A stretch of DNA of 64,000 bases from Acanthosepion esculentum (GCA_964036315.1 OZ038517.1:23236662-23300661); one strand, 5' to 3'; shown: positions 21,880 to 33,110, counted from the stretch's first letter. Numbers and translations are program-made. The notes: generated from the letters alone by a model not told the origin.

Positions 21880-22270
21880 CCTTGTTCTAATTACTTTTTG
21901 GTAGGGGGTGACAAGACTTTTGGACCCCCCCCCGTACTTTTTACATTGACCGTTTTACCACATTGACATCTTTGATGCACACTTTGTATTATGTATTTCT
22001 AAAGAATTAATGATTTATTTTTAATCAACATTTTTATTACTTTAAAAAGTCAAACTTTATTATACTGAATACATAATATTTGAGATAGGCAATCCATTCT
22101 TATTTGCAGAGTCCTTTTCTTTGTAGGGGAGACAAACAGGGGACAGTTTAGATTCCTGCCAGAGAACACATTTTCTTTACAAAGATTTCTTGAATGCTTT
22201 CGCAGGCCTAATACACACTGTTTAATAAATAAAAATGGGGCATCTATTTTGAATATAAAGTACCCACTGT
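21880..22270. other. Non-coding stretch
   Basis: Nothing recognised beyond a C-tract at 21927-21935. Confidence 0.4.
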
Positions 22271-22284
22271 AATAATGTTTGAAG

Positions 22285-22285
<1 letters not shown>

Positions 22286-22329
<44 letters not shown>

Positions 22330-22330
22330 C
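22286..22330. repeat. CT/TA compound microsatellite
   Basis: About 9 CT units followed by about 13 TA units. Confidence 0.95.
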
Positions 22331-22764
22331 TCATTTTTCAGCAATGTTTAATCTTTGTGCTTGCAAAGAAAAAAAAAAGTGTGTCAAAAAGAAAGTTGAC
22401 ACCACTATTACATTGCTGTTTGTTTTTTTTTTTACGCCCTCAGCAATGTTTATAGTTTTAAAAAGCAATGATTGGAATTTTAATAAAACTCAAACATATG
22501 AAAATGGAATCATACCATTTCTTAATTTTTCAGAATTAATAAAAAATAAATTAAACACTATGAGAATAATTTTATATTTACAAGATTATAAAAATATGCA
22601 AACCAATTATAATGAAATATTTCTTATTTACAATTTTACAAAGAAATAAATAGGAAAAGAATTTTTTTTTTTTTTTTATTCGTAAATTTATAAAAATGTC
22701 TGAACAAAAAAATTTAAATAAACACAATGACAAGTAACTGTAATTATAAATTTTGAAAAAAAAT
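22331..22764. other. AT-rich non-coding stretch
   Basis: Homopolymer tracts at 22423-22432 and 22662-22678; no gene recognised. Confidence 0.4.
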
Positions 22765-23105
22765 GCATTTTCCAGGCTTGGATGATCAGATCTCTTTAAT
22801 TTGTGATTGACATTCATATGATATTCTACTGGACATAAAGCAGGGGATCAGTTTCCTATTGTTATTAAGTACTAAACTGATTCCCCCCCGCAGAATTACT
22901 ACATATTAATATCCTTCCTGCAGTGCAAAGAAGACATACTTGAGCAATCATGTCTTTTCAATTCATGATTGACATTCATATAGGATTCAAATGGACATAA
23001 AGTGGGTGGTCGGTTTCCTATTGTCATTAAATAGTAAAGTGATCCCCCAAGAATTACTTCATATGAATATACTTCCTTAGGTGCTATGCATGATGTACAC
23101 TTGGG
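22765..23105. repeat. Degenerate tandem duplication, about 175-bp unit
   Basis: Two diverged units share TGATTGACATTCATAT, TGGACATAAAG, GGTTTCCTATTGT and AGAATTACT in the same order (22765-22940 and 22941-23105). The minus strand encodes YMNVNHELKR in one unit and MNVNHKLKR in the other, in different open frames; no protein family recognised. Confidence 0.7.
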
Positions 23106-23132
23106 ACTGACTTGGCAGAAGAATTCCATTAC

Positions 23133-23390
23133 TGGTTGTCAACCAAGGCTATAGGGACCCAGTCTGCCATGCTGTTTTTACCCAGAAGAGATGGATTCAT
23201 ACCGTTCTTAAGGGTTTTTGTACAACTCATCAAACACTGCTCTCTCTGATTTCTCATTCTTCGTCATTATCCATCATTCCACTCGCACATCCAAGTTTAC
23301 AACACCAGGAATTTCCAATCAGTCACCCATCTAAGTACTGACCAGACTCAACATTGCTTAACTTTGAGAATCCATCATACTCAAAATAGT
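23133..23390 (-). mobile_element. Composite SINE with 5S rRNA-like head (copy 1)
   Basis: Minus strand opens with a 5S rRNA-derived part (about 23375-23293): AAAGTTAAGCAATG (A-box region), GTCTGGTCAGTACTTAGATG then GGTGACTGATTGG (C-box region) and CCTGGTGTTGTAAACTTGG. It is followed by a tRNA-like body and the shared SINE core GGGTCCCTATAGCCTTGG. Internal type 1 polymerase III promoter elements are therefore partly conserved. The second example is at 43415-43700. Confidence 0.75.
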
Positions 23391-23419
23391 TACTTTTCAA
23401 TCACCCTGTATATATAACA

Positions 23420-23870
23420 TGTAGCAAAGATACAATATCAAGTTTTTTGTATTTTGACTGGATAATCCCCCACCAGTATTACTAGATTGACTAGAGCTGT
23501 TAGAGTAGGTTGCTGTTACAACATGGACAGGTAAAGTAGTTATATAAGAATGATTTACCGAAGAACCCACTTGGACAATCTTCTCTATCAATATCAGAGC
23601 ATGGCAGTGATGAAACATTTTCTTTTGGAGATGTTAAAATTAACAAGACATTTCTTGCAGTAGTTAACATATTGTAGGTCATGTTTGAGATCAGCTGCCA
23701 ATTTGACCTGAGAAATAGCTGGGTCATCAGCATAGATACCAAGTTGAGAACTGATGACAGAGAAGAAAAATGTAGGTCCCATGCCAGTGATGAAACATTT
23801 AGAAATATGAGAAACAAAAAGAAATGGGTTCATGCATTTCTCAAAAACATGAATGCAAAATGATCTTATT
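23420..23870 (-). mobile_element. LINE reverse transcriptase core fragment
   Basis: Minus-strand frames read SSQLGIYADDPAISQVKLAA (YADD catalytic motif C), LKHDLQYVNYCKKCLVNFNI and SKRKCF, then SDIDREDCPSGFFGKSFL in another frame. This is the palm/thumb of a Jockey/CR1-like LINE. It is not colinear with the C-terminal fragment at 24240-24745, so the two are separate or rearranged pieces. Confidence 0.75.
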
Positions 23871-24239
23871 TTTCAGCAAATAAATTATCTCCGTACCGGA
23901 AGGCAAAAAGGGGTGACCAACAATTTCATGGAATACGATGAAGGGAAGAGATCGTCCAGAATTTTTCACAGTTTCCTTAAATATCAGACTAGGCTCCTTG
24001 TTATATGCCTCTAGAAGAAGGTTCCAGGATGATAATTTTCTAGTATAGAGGATTCTATGCTCCAAGTAGCATATCTCACTCCTGGCAGCACCTTCTCATG
24101 ACAGATAAGATCCAGGTATATCCAAAAGCTAAGGCTAAGAGAATAAGTCATTCAGGTTTCTACATTAACCAACCATTTTTTTTTTAACAGTAAGGTTCAC
24201 CTTGTACAAGGCCTGGGAGACAATTGTGGTAGAGGGTTA

Positions 24240-24745
24240 TGTTAAGGGATAGTTTATATAGATAGGAGGGGGAAGATATCGTTAACTATAGACTTGAACA
24301 GGTTGAGATTGTAGTGACCAGGGAAACATTCTCTTGGGAGTCTGTTCCGCACATAGAGCAGTGGTTTGCAGCTGTTTGAGAGGAACTTACTTCTTGCTGA
24401 TTGAATACTGAGGGAATGTCCGTGGTTTGCTACTATATAAGTGGTATGGTGGGTCCTAACCATGAAGGTTAAAACTAGTGGAATCTAGTTAGTCTGAGCA
24501 CTTTCCTTGAAAGTAGCAATAGAGCAGCAAGAGGCTTGCCACGTCACGCCTGTAAGAAAGAGGTTGGATGGTGGAAAATAATTTTTCTCCAATAAGGACT
24601 TGGAGACGGTTTTGAACTCTAAGACTGGAAAGAAACTTGTGCCACGTTCAGCCTTTATTGGAGAGGGGGGGGGATAAATAAATACTCCCTGGTCATCAGA
24701 TTTCAATTGTTGCTTTGGAGGCTACAAATAACCAAAAGAGTAAGT
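24240..24745 (-). mobile_element. LINE ORF2 C-terminal fragment
   Basis: Minus strand reads SYRRDVASLLLLYFQGKCSD (about 24560-24490), then after stops HTTYIVANHGHSLSIQSARS and LLYVRNRLPRECFPGHYNLN (24463-24254), matching the RRDVASL...LWNSLP...FKxxVN architecture of the LINE family at 682-1750. Confidence 0.7.
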
Positions 24746-26500
24746 TTTTTATCAGGATGATAATAATGAATCCACTCACACTGCCATGAGTAACCATGCC
24801 TGATAGTTTTGTTTCAGAGAACAATACTGTAGAATACTTTATATCAAGTGCAAATGGCATGGACTACAAAAATGACAGCCAAGAGGACAAGCGGATACAC
24901 TTAGAAAAAGAGGGGTGGAAGCAAACATGAAAACTACTTCAACTGTTGTTCATACAATGAAACATGTTTCAATTATTAACCAGCACTTCCTTTTGTACAA
25001 GAACCAAAAACACTACCAAGTTTCTCAAGTGGCAAGTACCATGTTGTTATTATTTGTGTTCATTGAGTTTTCACACTAGTACAAAATGGTGTATCTCATT
25101 GGAAATCAAGTGATGGCAAATCTTGTTCACACTCCATCATTTTTCTCAGTATTATTTATTATTATTGTATAAATTACAATACCCACATATCCAAAACAGA
25201 GCTCCCAGTGTACAGATGGTTTGTTGTGGATGTGTGGGTAGGAGAATGGATGTTGCTGAGGGAAAATAGAATAGTTGAACCCAGTTCATATTCTGGGTTA
25301 GTCTGCTGCATTTTTTTTTTTATATACATATATTGCTGTTTCAGGAGAGGCAAAAACTAAGAGTGGGGAGGAATGATTTTTTTTCTGCACATTTTTATCT
25401 CTTTTCAATTATTAAACTATTTTTTGCACATTTTTCTATTGTCAAATATTTAAAAAAAACAAAAAAAAAACAACAAATACCCTTGATAAAAGAATGAATC
25501 CCTCTCTTTTCCCCCCTAGCTATGGATTAATGTGGAGAAAGTAACATGCACCAACCCTACCATCTTTCACAAGAAGGCATGACAATTTACATATAATAAA
25601 AAAGGGATCTGTTTGAAGTGATGATCAACAATGAATCAAATCACCTTCCTGGGAGAAGAAGTGATAGAAAGTTTCCTTGATTTTCTAGCATTTTCTTCAG
25701 CCCTTAGCATGCTGCAGGTGGATATTTTCACCAAGCAAAATGTTAGTCCTGTCAATACAAATTGAATTTGAATTTCTTGGTTTTGTAGTCATATCCTTCT
25801 ATGGCAATATCTAAAACAATCTTGACTGAAACTAAGAGCCAGGCTACTACAATTTAAAATATATATATATATATATATATATATAACAAAAAAAACTAAT
25901 ATATAAACCACTATATTTTGAGGGGATTCCATATACAGTAAAAGGGGAAGTAATACTTATAAGTCATACAGTGTGCTAAATGTTAGTAATGTTATCATCT
26001 GAACTATCATTTCTTTTTTAAGGAGGTATAAAATGAACAGTAGGAAGGAATAGTATTTTTTTTTTTTAATTTTTCTGTTATAAAATATTATGAAGGGAAA
26101 AAAAATAGTTCTGTTCAACCAATACAAACATTATATGAAAAGTAATTACAGTTACAAAATTAAAAACGAATGCTTAAGGAGAGGAGTTGCCAAAGAATTC
26201 TCAGTCAAATCGAGAAGCTGCTTGCCCACCTACCACAATAAGTTTACCAGTAACATGAAACAAGCACACATACATGCAGGTGGTGCCAAAATTGTATCAT
26301 TCCCTCAGTATTTAGCTTTTTAGGATACTTCAGGCACTGGAGAAGGTGCAGCCTGAGAGAATGGCCCAATGACTCTAAACTTGAAGTAGTCTCCACCTTG
26401 AGGCCAAAATCAAGAAGCTATTCTCCCCAAAATATCTGAAGTTTGGTCAGATTCTGGGGAGGGAGTCAGATGGCAAACTTTTTTGTATTGCCTCTTCATA
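24746..26500. other. Non-coding stretch, nothing recognised
   Basis: Contains T-tracts at 25311-25321, A-tracts at 25452-25470 and a TA microsatellite at 25857-25884. No coding domain found. Confidence 0.4.
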
Positions 26501-26503
26501 TCT

Positions 26504-27405
26504 ATTTTATTAAAGATAACAGACAACAAACGTTTATGTTTGATCATGAACCATTCTAAGGTTCGTGTAGTTGATTTAATAAAACTGCTCAATATTTTGT
26601 TTTATTATGCTGTTCCTTGATCTAAGCTTTCAGCTCACATGAGCCATTGTCGGAGTGGTTATATGGACATTTCAACAAAGATATTCACGATCAAAAGATG
26701 ATATCCTGTCATGTTTACAATGCAACAATAACGGTCATGGAATAGCAGACGCAGGTTGCAAGTTCGTGAGGCAGTTCTATGACGTCGTACCACATGAGTG
26801 AATGAAATATTAACAACAGAACTATGTTTAAATGCATTGTAATGTGTTGTGACCAGTTTAAAATTACATTTCAAACTAGTCACAACATATTACATTGCAA
26901 AAAACATGTTTCCGTTGTTAATATCTTGTTCTCTCACGTGGTACAACGTCATCGCACCTCATCATAAATTTACAACTCAAGTTTTCTATTCCATGACCGT
27001 TATTGTCACATAGCAAATTTTAATGTAAACACAACAGGATATCATCTTTGATGGTGAATATCTTTGCTGAAATGTCCATATTTGTTTTATACATAGCAAA
27101 TTTTAATGTAAACACAACAGGATATCATCTTTGATGGTGAATATCTTTGCTGAAATGTCCATATTTGTTTTATACATAGCAAATTTTAATGTAAACACAA
27201 CAGGATATCATCTTTGATGGTAAATATCTTCGCTGAAATGTCCATATAAACACTCTGATGATGGCTCATAGAAGCTGAAAAATATCCAAATGTTGAACAG
27301 TTTTTGTCTTTATTTTCTCCCAAAATTAAAGTAACTACACAAAGCTTAGAACGGCTCATGATCAAACATAATAGACATTCGTTGTCTGTTATATTTAACA
27401 ATATG
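26504..27405. mobile_element. 0.9-kb foldback (long inverted repeat) element
   Basis: Arms of roughly 360-510 bp read towards each other: outer ends ATAACAGACAACAAACG and CATTCGTTGTCTGTTAT; middle blocks TATGGACATTTCAACAAAGA and its inverted counterpart; CAATAACGGTCATGGAATAG and CTATTCCATGACCGTTATTG; inner ends TTGTGACCAGTTT and AAACTAGTCACAA around 26855-26885. Identity is moderate with indels. No transposase inside. Compatible with a Foldback/MITE-type DNA element. Confidence 0.8.
27009..27247. repeat. Three tandem copies of an 83-bp unit within the foldback right arm
   Basis: Units start CATAGCAAATTTTAATGTAA at 27009, 27092 and 27175, almost identical to each other. The left arm has only one equivalent, so the amplification happened after the inverted repeat formed. 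Confidence 0.92.
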
Positions 27406-27474
27406 TGTTTGAATAACGATCTGCTGCCCCAATACACTAAATATATATGTCCGTGTGTGTGTGTGTGAGTGTGC

Positions 27475-27540
27475 CTTGATAAAGTCTCTCAGAGGATAAA
27501 GCATATCAGCTAAGAATAATTTTTTCTCTTGTCTTTTTAT
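27475..27540 (+). mobile_element. Arm of a decayed GTCTTTATT-ended MITE
   Basis: CTTGATAAAGTCTCTCAGAG ... CTTGTCTTTTTATTC corresponds to 28015-28130 and to the inverted-repeat element at 37861-38128 (CTTTGAAAAAGTCC...CTTATTGTCATTTATT). Confidence 0.45.
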
Positions 27541-27561
27541 TCATTTTGTTCCTTTAGTAAT

Positions 27562-27945
27562 GAATAGTGGCTCAGATTGGGGAATTGGAAAGCAAAGTTC
27601 AAATCCCAGTCGAGTTCATTGCATTCACTTATAGGCTGAGAAAAGTATGAAACCATCTGTTCGCCCCACCACAGCTATGGGTAAATAGCAGGACAGATTG
27701 GGTTCTATAGCCTTGATTGCCAACCAGTCTAAGAGAAGGAAAACTCTGAATTCAAACCATCTGCTGCTTTGTAGGTCTTACTTCTTTAACATCTGAGAGG
27801 AGGGATGGAATAACCTCAAAATCCCTGATGCAAAAGGAACTGGCAAACCATTGCACTATTCTGCCTTGAATGTCACCATGACCTACATTTGTGAGATGGA
27901 ACAGAGTGGTGACTACAGCAGTGCAAAATGTGCTAACTGAATAAA
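27562..27945 (+). mobile_element. tRNA-derived SINE, long copy
   Basis: tRNA-like part with B box AAGTTCAAATCCCAG (27596-27610), the core ATGGGTAAATAGCAGGACAG and TTCTATAGCCTTGATTGCC, then an extra 3' domain (ATGTCACCATGACC, GAACAGAGTGGTGACTACAG). The extra domain distinguishes it from the copies at 55.3 and 55.8 kb. Confidence 0.8.
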
Positions 27946-28009
27946 TGATGATTATATGTATAAAATTTCAGATATAACTAAAAATATATCTGTAAGACTA
28001 TAATATGAA

Positions 28010-28132
28010 TAATAAAGACAAAAAGAAAACTTCTCTTAACTAAGATGGACTTTATCAAGGCCAATTTAACTTGACAGTTGGTGTATATCAGAGGACAAAA
28101 CACGTTGGCTAAATAAGTTTTCCATTTGTCTT

Positions 28133-28136
<4 letters not shown>
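28010..28136. mobile_element. Short MITE with AATAAAGACAA ends
   Basis: Begins AATAAAGACAAAAAGAAAAC and ends TTGTCTTTATTT. Inner arms pair (TATCAAGGCC against AGAGGACAAA-type spacer) only partly. Same terminal motif as 37861-38128. Followed by a TA microsatellite (28138-28168). Confidence 0.6.
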
Positions 28137-28176
<40 letters not shown>

Positions 28177-28367
28177 TGGACACTCATTTTCAACATGAGG
28201 GTCAAGCAGCTCAGTTTTTAGAACTAACAGCCATACTACCCACACATATCATTTGATTATAGGGATGAAGCCTTGTGCAGAACCAACCACACTAAATTTG
28301 GATGAGCCAAATACAAAGAACTGGGAGCATGGTATGCCACAAGGCCACCAAATGACACTCCACAGGT

Positions 28368-28571
28368 TTTTGAATTCAGAATTGTCCTTTTCTTGGACCA
28401 TTCATTACTCAAGGTTATAGGACCCAGTCTGTTCTGCTATTTACCCGTAACTGGTGGGGTGGGGAAGAGAGATGGATTCATACCTTACCCAAGATATTAG
28501 CACATAAATGAATGTAATGAACACAACTGGAATTCAAACTCAGCTCTCCAATTCCTCAATCTGATCCACTT

Positions 28572-28575
<4 letters not shown>
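28368..28575 (-). mobile_element. tRNA-derived SINE copy
   Basis: Minus strand: GAATTGGAGAGCTGAGTTTG B-box region, CATTCATTTATGTGC, GGTAAATAGCAGAACAGACT, GGGTCCTATAACCTTGAG. The head is cut by the TA repeat at 28573-28628. Confidence 0.75.

Positions 28576-28628
<53 letters not shown>
28573..28628. repeat. TA microsatellite
   Basis: About 27 TA units. Confidence 0.95.
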
Positions 28629-28631
<3 letters not shown>

Positions 28632-28793
28632 CACACAGAAAATCCTTATGTATAGCCAACTTTTTCATGGTAAGCATAACGTAGTCCATCTTTGGTTACG
28701 CTTCAAGGATAAACTTAAATACAATTGCTGTAAACATCCTGTTGTGGCCTTGTTAGGGTCAGAAAATGAAGACACAAGAGAGGAATTGAGTTA

Positions 28794-28873
28794 TTAGGTT
28801 GGTGCAAAAATAATGTTGTTTTCTCACATGAAGTTGAACGTCAAAAAACGACATTATTTTTGCACCAACCTAA
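28794..28873. mobile_element. MADE1-like mariner MITE, 80 bp, copy 2
   Basis: Same 80-bp element as 20952-21031, differing at two positions in the centre-right. TA duplication at 28792-28793 and 28874-28875. Confidence 0.92.
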
Positions 28874-29039
28874 TAATTATATTAACAGAAACAGTAATAC
28901 AAACATATACATACAAGAGTGTTACAGCAAGAATGTTCGGTCCGACTGTCAGAGCCGATTGCTGGAAACTTCCATCTGAAAAAAGGCAGTACCTGTTCCT
29001 ATTTAGAGCTAGGAGAGTCCATACATGCGTGGGTAAATT

Positions 29040-29310
29040 ACCATAACACATCCCTAGAGAAGAATTTGAACTTGCTGTTGAAAACCGAGCAAACTGGAGA
29101 AATACCTGCTACCGAGGTATAAATAACTTTGAAAAGAATCGTCTCAACCATCTGAGAGAATTAAGAATTAACAATAAATCTCGGGCTAATACATCAACCC
29201 ATATGGCAGTCAACCCTTCCGTATGCTCTTCATGTCGATTTGTTTGCAAATCCTGTGCAGGATTGTTCTCTCATATGAAACAAACACAAAAACTGAACAG
29301 AAAGACACTC
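29040..29310 (+). mobile_element. LINE ORF2 C-terminus with zinc finger
   Basis: One open frame reads LEEEFELAVENRANWRNTCY, RGINNFEKNRLNHLRELRI, then PSVCSSCRFVCKSCAGLFSH: the W-rich helix and C-terminal CCHH finger found at the end of many LINE RT proteins. Unusually well preserved. 5' truncated. Confidence 0.8.
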
Positions 29311-29364
29311 ATACATCAATAAATGACAGGAGAGTCCATCATCATATAATTTTTCAGATACTGT

Positions 29365-29515
29365 TATGTGACCCACAGCTGGAGGGAAGAAGATTCATAC
29401 CTTTCCCAAAAATATTGCGTAAGTGAATATAATAAACCTGACTGAAATTCAAACTCGGCTCTCCAATTCTTCATTCTGAGATGCCATCTTTTACACCATG
29501 ATCCAGCAGTAAAGC
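29365..29515 (-). mobile_element. tRNA-derived SINE fragment
   Basis: Minus strand: GGAGAGCCGAGTTTGAATTT (B box), TATATTCACTTACGC, AAGGTATGAATC. Core only. Confidence 0.65.
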
Positions 29516-29536
29516 ACACACATACATATATATAAG

Positions 29537-29805
29537 TGTTGTGGTAGGATCCACCTAATTTGCATAGTGGAGTACCGACTATATAAATATGGTTGATACC
29601 GGGAAGACAGAGAGGCGAATCAAGAGATTCAACTAGAGACTCTGCCCGACTGCGACTTAGTCAACACATTCTCCAGGAACGGTCTTCCCAGGAATATACA
29701 AAAGACTATATGTAAATATTGTGTACACTTTCTTGTTTCAATACATTTTGTTCTAAGTACATTTTGTGTTGCATTATTATTCCATGCATTAGTCAAGTTT
29801 CAACA
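29537..29805 (+). mobile_element. Solo LTR, 269 bp, with 5-bp target duplication
   Basis: Begins TGTTGTGGTAGGATCC, ends AAGTTTCAACA (TG...CA with TGTTG/CAACA inverted ends), and is flanked by ATAAG on both sides (29532-29536 and 29806-29810). A TATA box (CTATATAAATAT) lies at about 29578-29589. These are the hallmarks of an LTR retrotransposon that recombined down to one LTR. Orientation is set by the TATA box. No internal gypsy sequence beside it. Confidence 0.88.
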
Positions 29806-29810
29806 ATAAG

Positions 29811-30760
29811 TAAACAATATTACTTTGTCAATAAAATATTGAAATAATGATTTATCATGAACAAAATCAACAGTTTTAACGAGATAAAAGTAGCTGAAGT
29901 AGCTAAAGAAAAAAAATAATTTATGCTCCCTAAGCTTACAATTAAACATTCATCAAGGATTCAGGAAAACAGTTTGGCACAGGTTTGCTTTAAGAACTTT
30001 ACATTCTATGAGGTGTTTAAAATGTTACTGATGAATGGGATTTTTCGCCGAATATTTTGTTTACACGCCATGTTGGATATGACAAAAAAAAAAAAAAGGT
30101 TTTAAACAGCCATGACTTATCCTGAAACTGCATTAGTGGTGGGTGGAGATGTTTAAGTAACTATTCAGAGTAGGGTTTAAGTAATCAAAAGCCCAAAGAA
30201 AAACAGGGAGAAAATAGGATTAATGAGCATCTTGTGCCAATCTTGGAACAGAGTCAGGCCTTCTTACGTAGCAAACTGGCATTCACAATCACAGCTTTAA
30301 TTTTTATATAATTGTTTTTAATTTGTGAAATATTTTTTTACAACAATTACAATGCAATTGTTACTAAATTCAATATTTTTGTAAAAATGCATAAGTCTAC
30401 AGAACAAAATGTCACCACCACAAAAGTCAAATTCCTTAAACAATAGAAATAATCTAACTCCCGTTAACGTTTCTTTTTAACTTTGATTAAAACCATTTAT
30501 ATAATTGTATGTGAATTATCAATTGTATTCTATAGTGATCATATTATATACAAAATCTTGGAACAGAGTCAGGCCTTAGCACATTTTAGGTAAACGACAT
30601 AAAAGAAAGGTGTATAATCATTTTATTAAAAAGTTGTGATTGGAAAATAAGTTATTGCACTTATGTAAGTGCCATGTAACAGAAAATAAACCACTTGAAG
30701 CTGAAAAAAGTTTATGCAAAACTATTGGGCCATTGAAAGATCTGGGATAATAAAATAATG
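29811..30760. other. Non-coding stretch with a short direct repeat
   Basis: TCTTGGAACAGAGTCAGGCC occurs twice (30241-30260 and 30557-30576), 316 bp apart, in the same orientation; possibly the two edges of an old element. Otherwise AT-rich. Confidence 0.45.
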
Positions 30761-30779
30761 ATAATATGCAAATTTCTAA

Positions 30780-31760
30780 TAGGAATTGTTTCATCTTATT
30801 AGCATAAGTCTAAGATATCTTGTACTAAGATTTCTAGTGAAACAAAGATGAAGGTTGTGATTTTGAAGGGGAAGAGGACTCAACAAGAGATAACCAGGCA
30901 GCTGAGAATTTCCAGAAATATTGTTTGAACTATCTGAAAGACATTTGCTACTACTGGAAGTCTTTTAAGTGAAAAGAAAAACAAAAGACCACAAAAGTTA
31001 GACAAGAGAGATGAAAGAAAGTGCGTGAGAGTCTCGGTAGACAATCCAAAATAAATGGCCAGACAAAAGGAGTGAATGCAGCCTTCACGGTGAAGTTTCA
31101 GTTGATACACTACACAGAGTTTTACGAAAAAACAACTTGAACAGGTGGAAAGCAGCAATCAAACAAAAAACATCAAAACAGAATACTGAAGTGGTCAAAA
31201 GGACATCTAGTATGGGATGCTGGAAAGTAGCAAAAAGTAATTTTTAGTGATGACTGCAAAACATAGTAACATTCTAATGCAAGAGAATATGTAAGAATAC
31301 CAGTGGGAGAAAGAAACAATGCAAGATACCATCACAAAGATGGTAAAATTTGGTGGTGGACATGCAACGGTGTGGGGATTGCATCAAAAGTACTAGCAGA
31401 AGAAAACTGGTAAAAGTTGATGGAAACCTAAGCAGCAGAAACTATTAGTTTATGATGGTCTAATCTTTTGCCAAAAAGGTTTCTTGTAGCTGAAGATGTT
31501 CAAATATTGGATGACTGATCAGCACAAAGTCGTGATCTCAATATAATTGAACCATTGTGGTGGGAACTGAAGAAAAAAGTGCTCCAATGAAAACCACACT
31601 ATCTCCAAGTTCTTTGGAATTACTGTCATGGGGAATAGGGAAAGAAAATTTCCAATCAGAAAATCTGGACCATGTTCCATTTATTGCCTCCTGAACTGAA
31701 CAAAAAAGTAACAACACTAATTACTAAAGTCATAATTTGATATTTTGTACTTCATAATAA
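30780..31760 (+). mobile_element. Tc1-like transposon, inactive transposase
   Basis: Translation across several frames follows a Tc1 transposase: helix-turn-helix part KRTQQEITRQLRISRNIV and KLDKRDERKCVRVSVDNP; catalytic part VIFSDDCKT, EYVRIPVGERNNARYHHKDG, KIWWWTCNGVG; and SAQSRDLNIIEPLWWELKK with the final catalytic Glu region. Numerous stops and frameshifts. No clean terminal repeats were recognised. Confidence 0.8.
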
Positions 31761-32600
31761 TAAAAATCAGTTTTTACATAAGAAAAAAATAAAAGAAAGA
31801 AAAATTTTTTTTAGGTATACAAATACGAATTTAACAGTGTAACAATAATGCCAACAACTCTGTCATTGAAACAGACCAGACGATATGCTTCAAACTGATG
31901 TCATCATTTGCTTGAAAATAGACACCCCCCCAACCCTACCTTAACTTAACCTCTTTCTGAAAGTAACTCATATGTTGATACAATATGTTCACCGCTTTCA
32001 TGTAATTAATATTACAAATGTATATGCTTATAAAGCTCCATAAATTTCAAGATCAGTTATTCAAAAATTTGCTTGAGGATGAAATAGAGCTGGTTTTTTA
32101 GAGAACTCTTATGTAGCAATGGAATCATATTTTTAAAAAGTAATAATAATAAATAAATATATATATATATATATATATATAACATCACAGTTTCAAAAGT
32201 ATTTAATCTTATAAACAGTTTCCATTCTACATGAATTACAGAATTCTGATAATATATGCACCTACACCACATGGTGAAAAATCGGAGAAAACATTTTTAT
32301 AAATTTAGTTTCACAGAACTCTATGACTTATGAATAAAAAAATGTGATTACACCATTACAAATGCCAAAAACTGACACAAGAAAGAAACTTTTAAAGATC
32401 AAATTAATTCTAACTTAAAGCAATCAATAAATGAAAAATAAGTTTTAAAATATGTAAGCAGAAACACGACAACATCCAGTTCTTGATAATGACTATTAAT
32501 GCTTTAATCCATAAGGCTATTTGGTGACAGTAATTATGAGTTTCAAATCCCGGAACCAGATACACAGATTTACCTGTACTAAATAAGAACAAAACAAAAT
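31761..32600. other. AT-rich non-coding stretch
   Basis: Includes a C-tract at 31924-31932 and a TA microsatellite at 32155-32181. No gene recognised. Confidence 0.4.
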
Positions 32601-32624
32601 ATCCTGACACATGGACAGTGGAAT

Positions 32625-32870
32625 GAAGACAATCTTTCCCCATAGATTAAATAAAAGTGTCAGTTCAAAATTTCTTGAAGTTTACCTAAATCAACAGACA
32701 CCTGAAAAGGTTGGAAGGTACGACAAAAACATTGTGATAGTAACAAAGATCAGGACATTAGTTCAAATGTAAATGATGATAACTCCTTGTCTCAGAAATT
32801 CAAACAGAAGTTGATCAAAAGATAACAAAAATAAAGACATTATTGTAACCGTAAATAACGATACACATGA
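32625..32870 (+). mobile_element. Penelope-like terminal repeat, decayed, with repeated tail
   Basis: Blocks CACCTGAAAAGGTTGGAAGG, CATTGTGATAGTAACAAAGA, AGGACATTAGTTCAAATGTA and CTCCTTGTCTCAGAAATTC match the Penelope terminal repeat in order. Stem II of the hammerhead is lost. Confidence 0.5.
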
Positions 32871-32874
32871 TCCG

Positions 32875-33110
32875 AATGGAGAGGAACCATGACCAAACGC
32901 CTCAAGTCAGGGGAGGAGAAGCTGACACAAGTCGCCACGGAAAGGCAAGCCCACAGAAAGCAAAGTGACAGCTCCAACAAATTAGAGACAGAACACACAT
33001 GCGTCCTCTGGAACAGAGATTGTCACTCCTGCATCAGCCTCTACAGTCACAAGCGCCGATGCTCCAGCCAAGCAGACTAGGATTCTGCCTATGGTCAACC
33101 CTGACCAATG
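32875..33110 (+). mobile_element. LINE C-terminal zinc-finger tail
   Basis: Open frame with TQVATERQAHRKQSDSSNKL, then TCVLWNRDCHSCISLYSHKR and RC stop: the final helix and C-terminal finger of a LINE RT protein (one Cys of the first pair is changed). A short Penelope-tail match follows at 33120-33155. Confidence 0.75.

Noticed and set aside
23293..23375. 5S rRNA gene
   Set aside because: Only the 3' two thirds of a diverged 5S is present and it continues into a SINE body.
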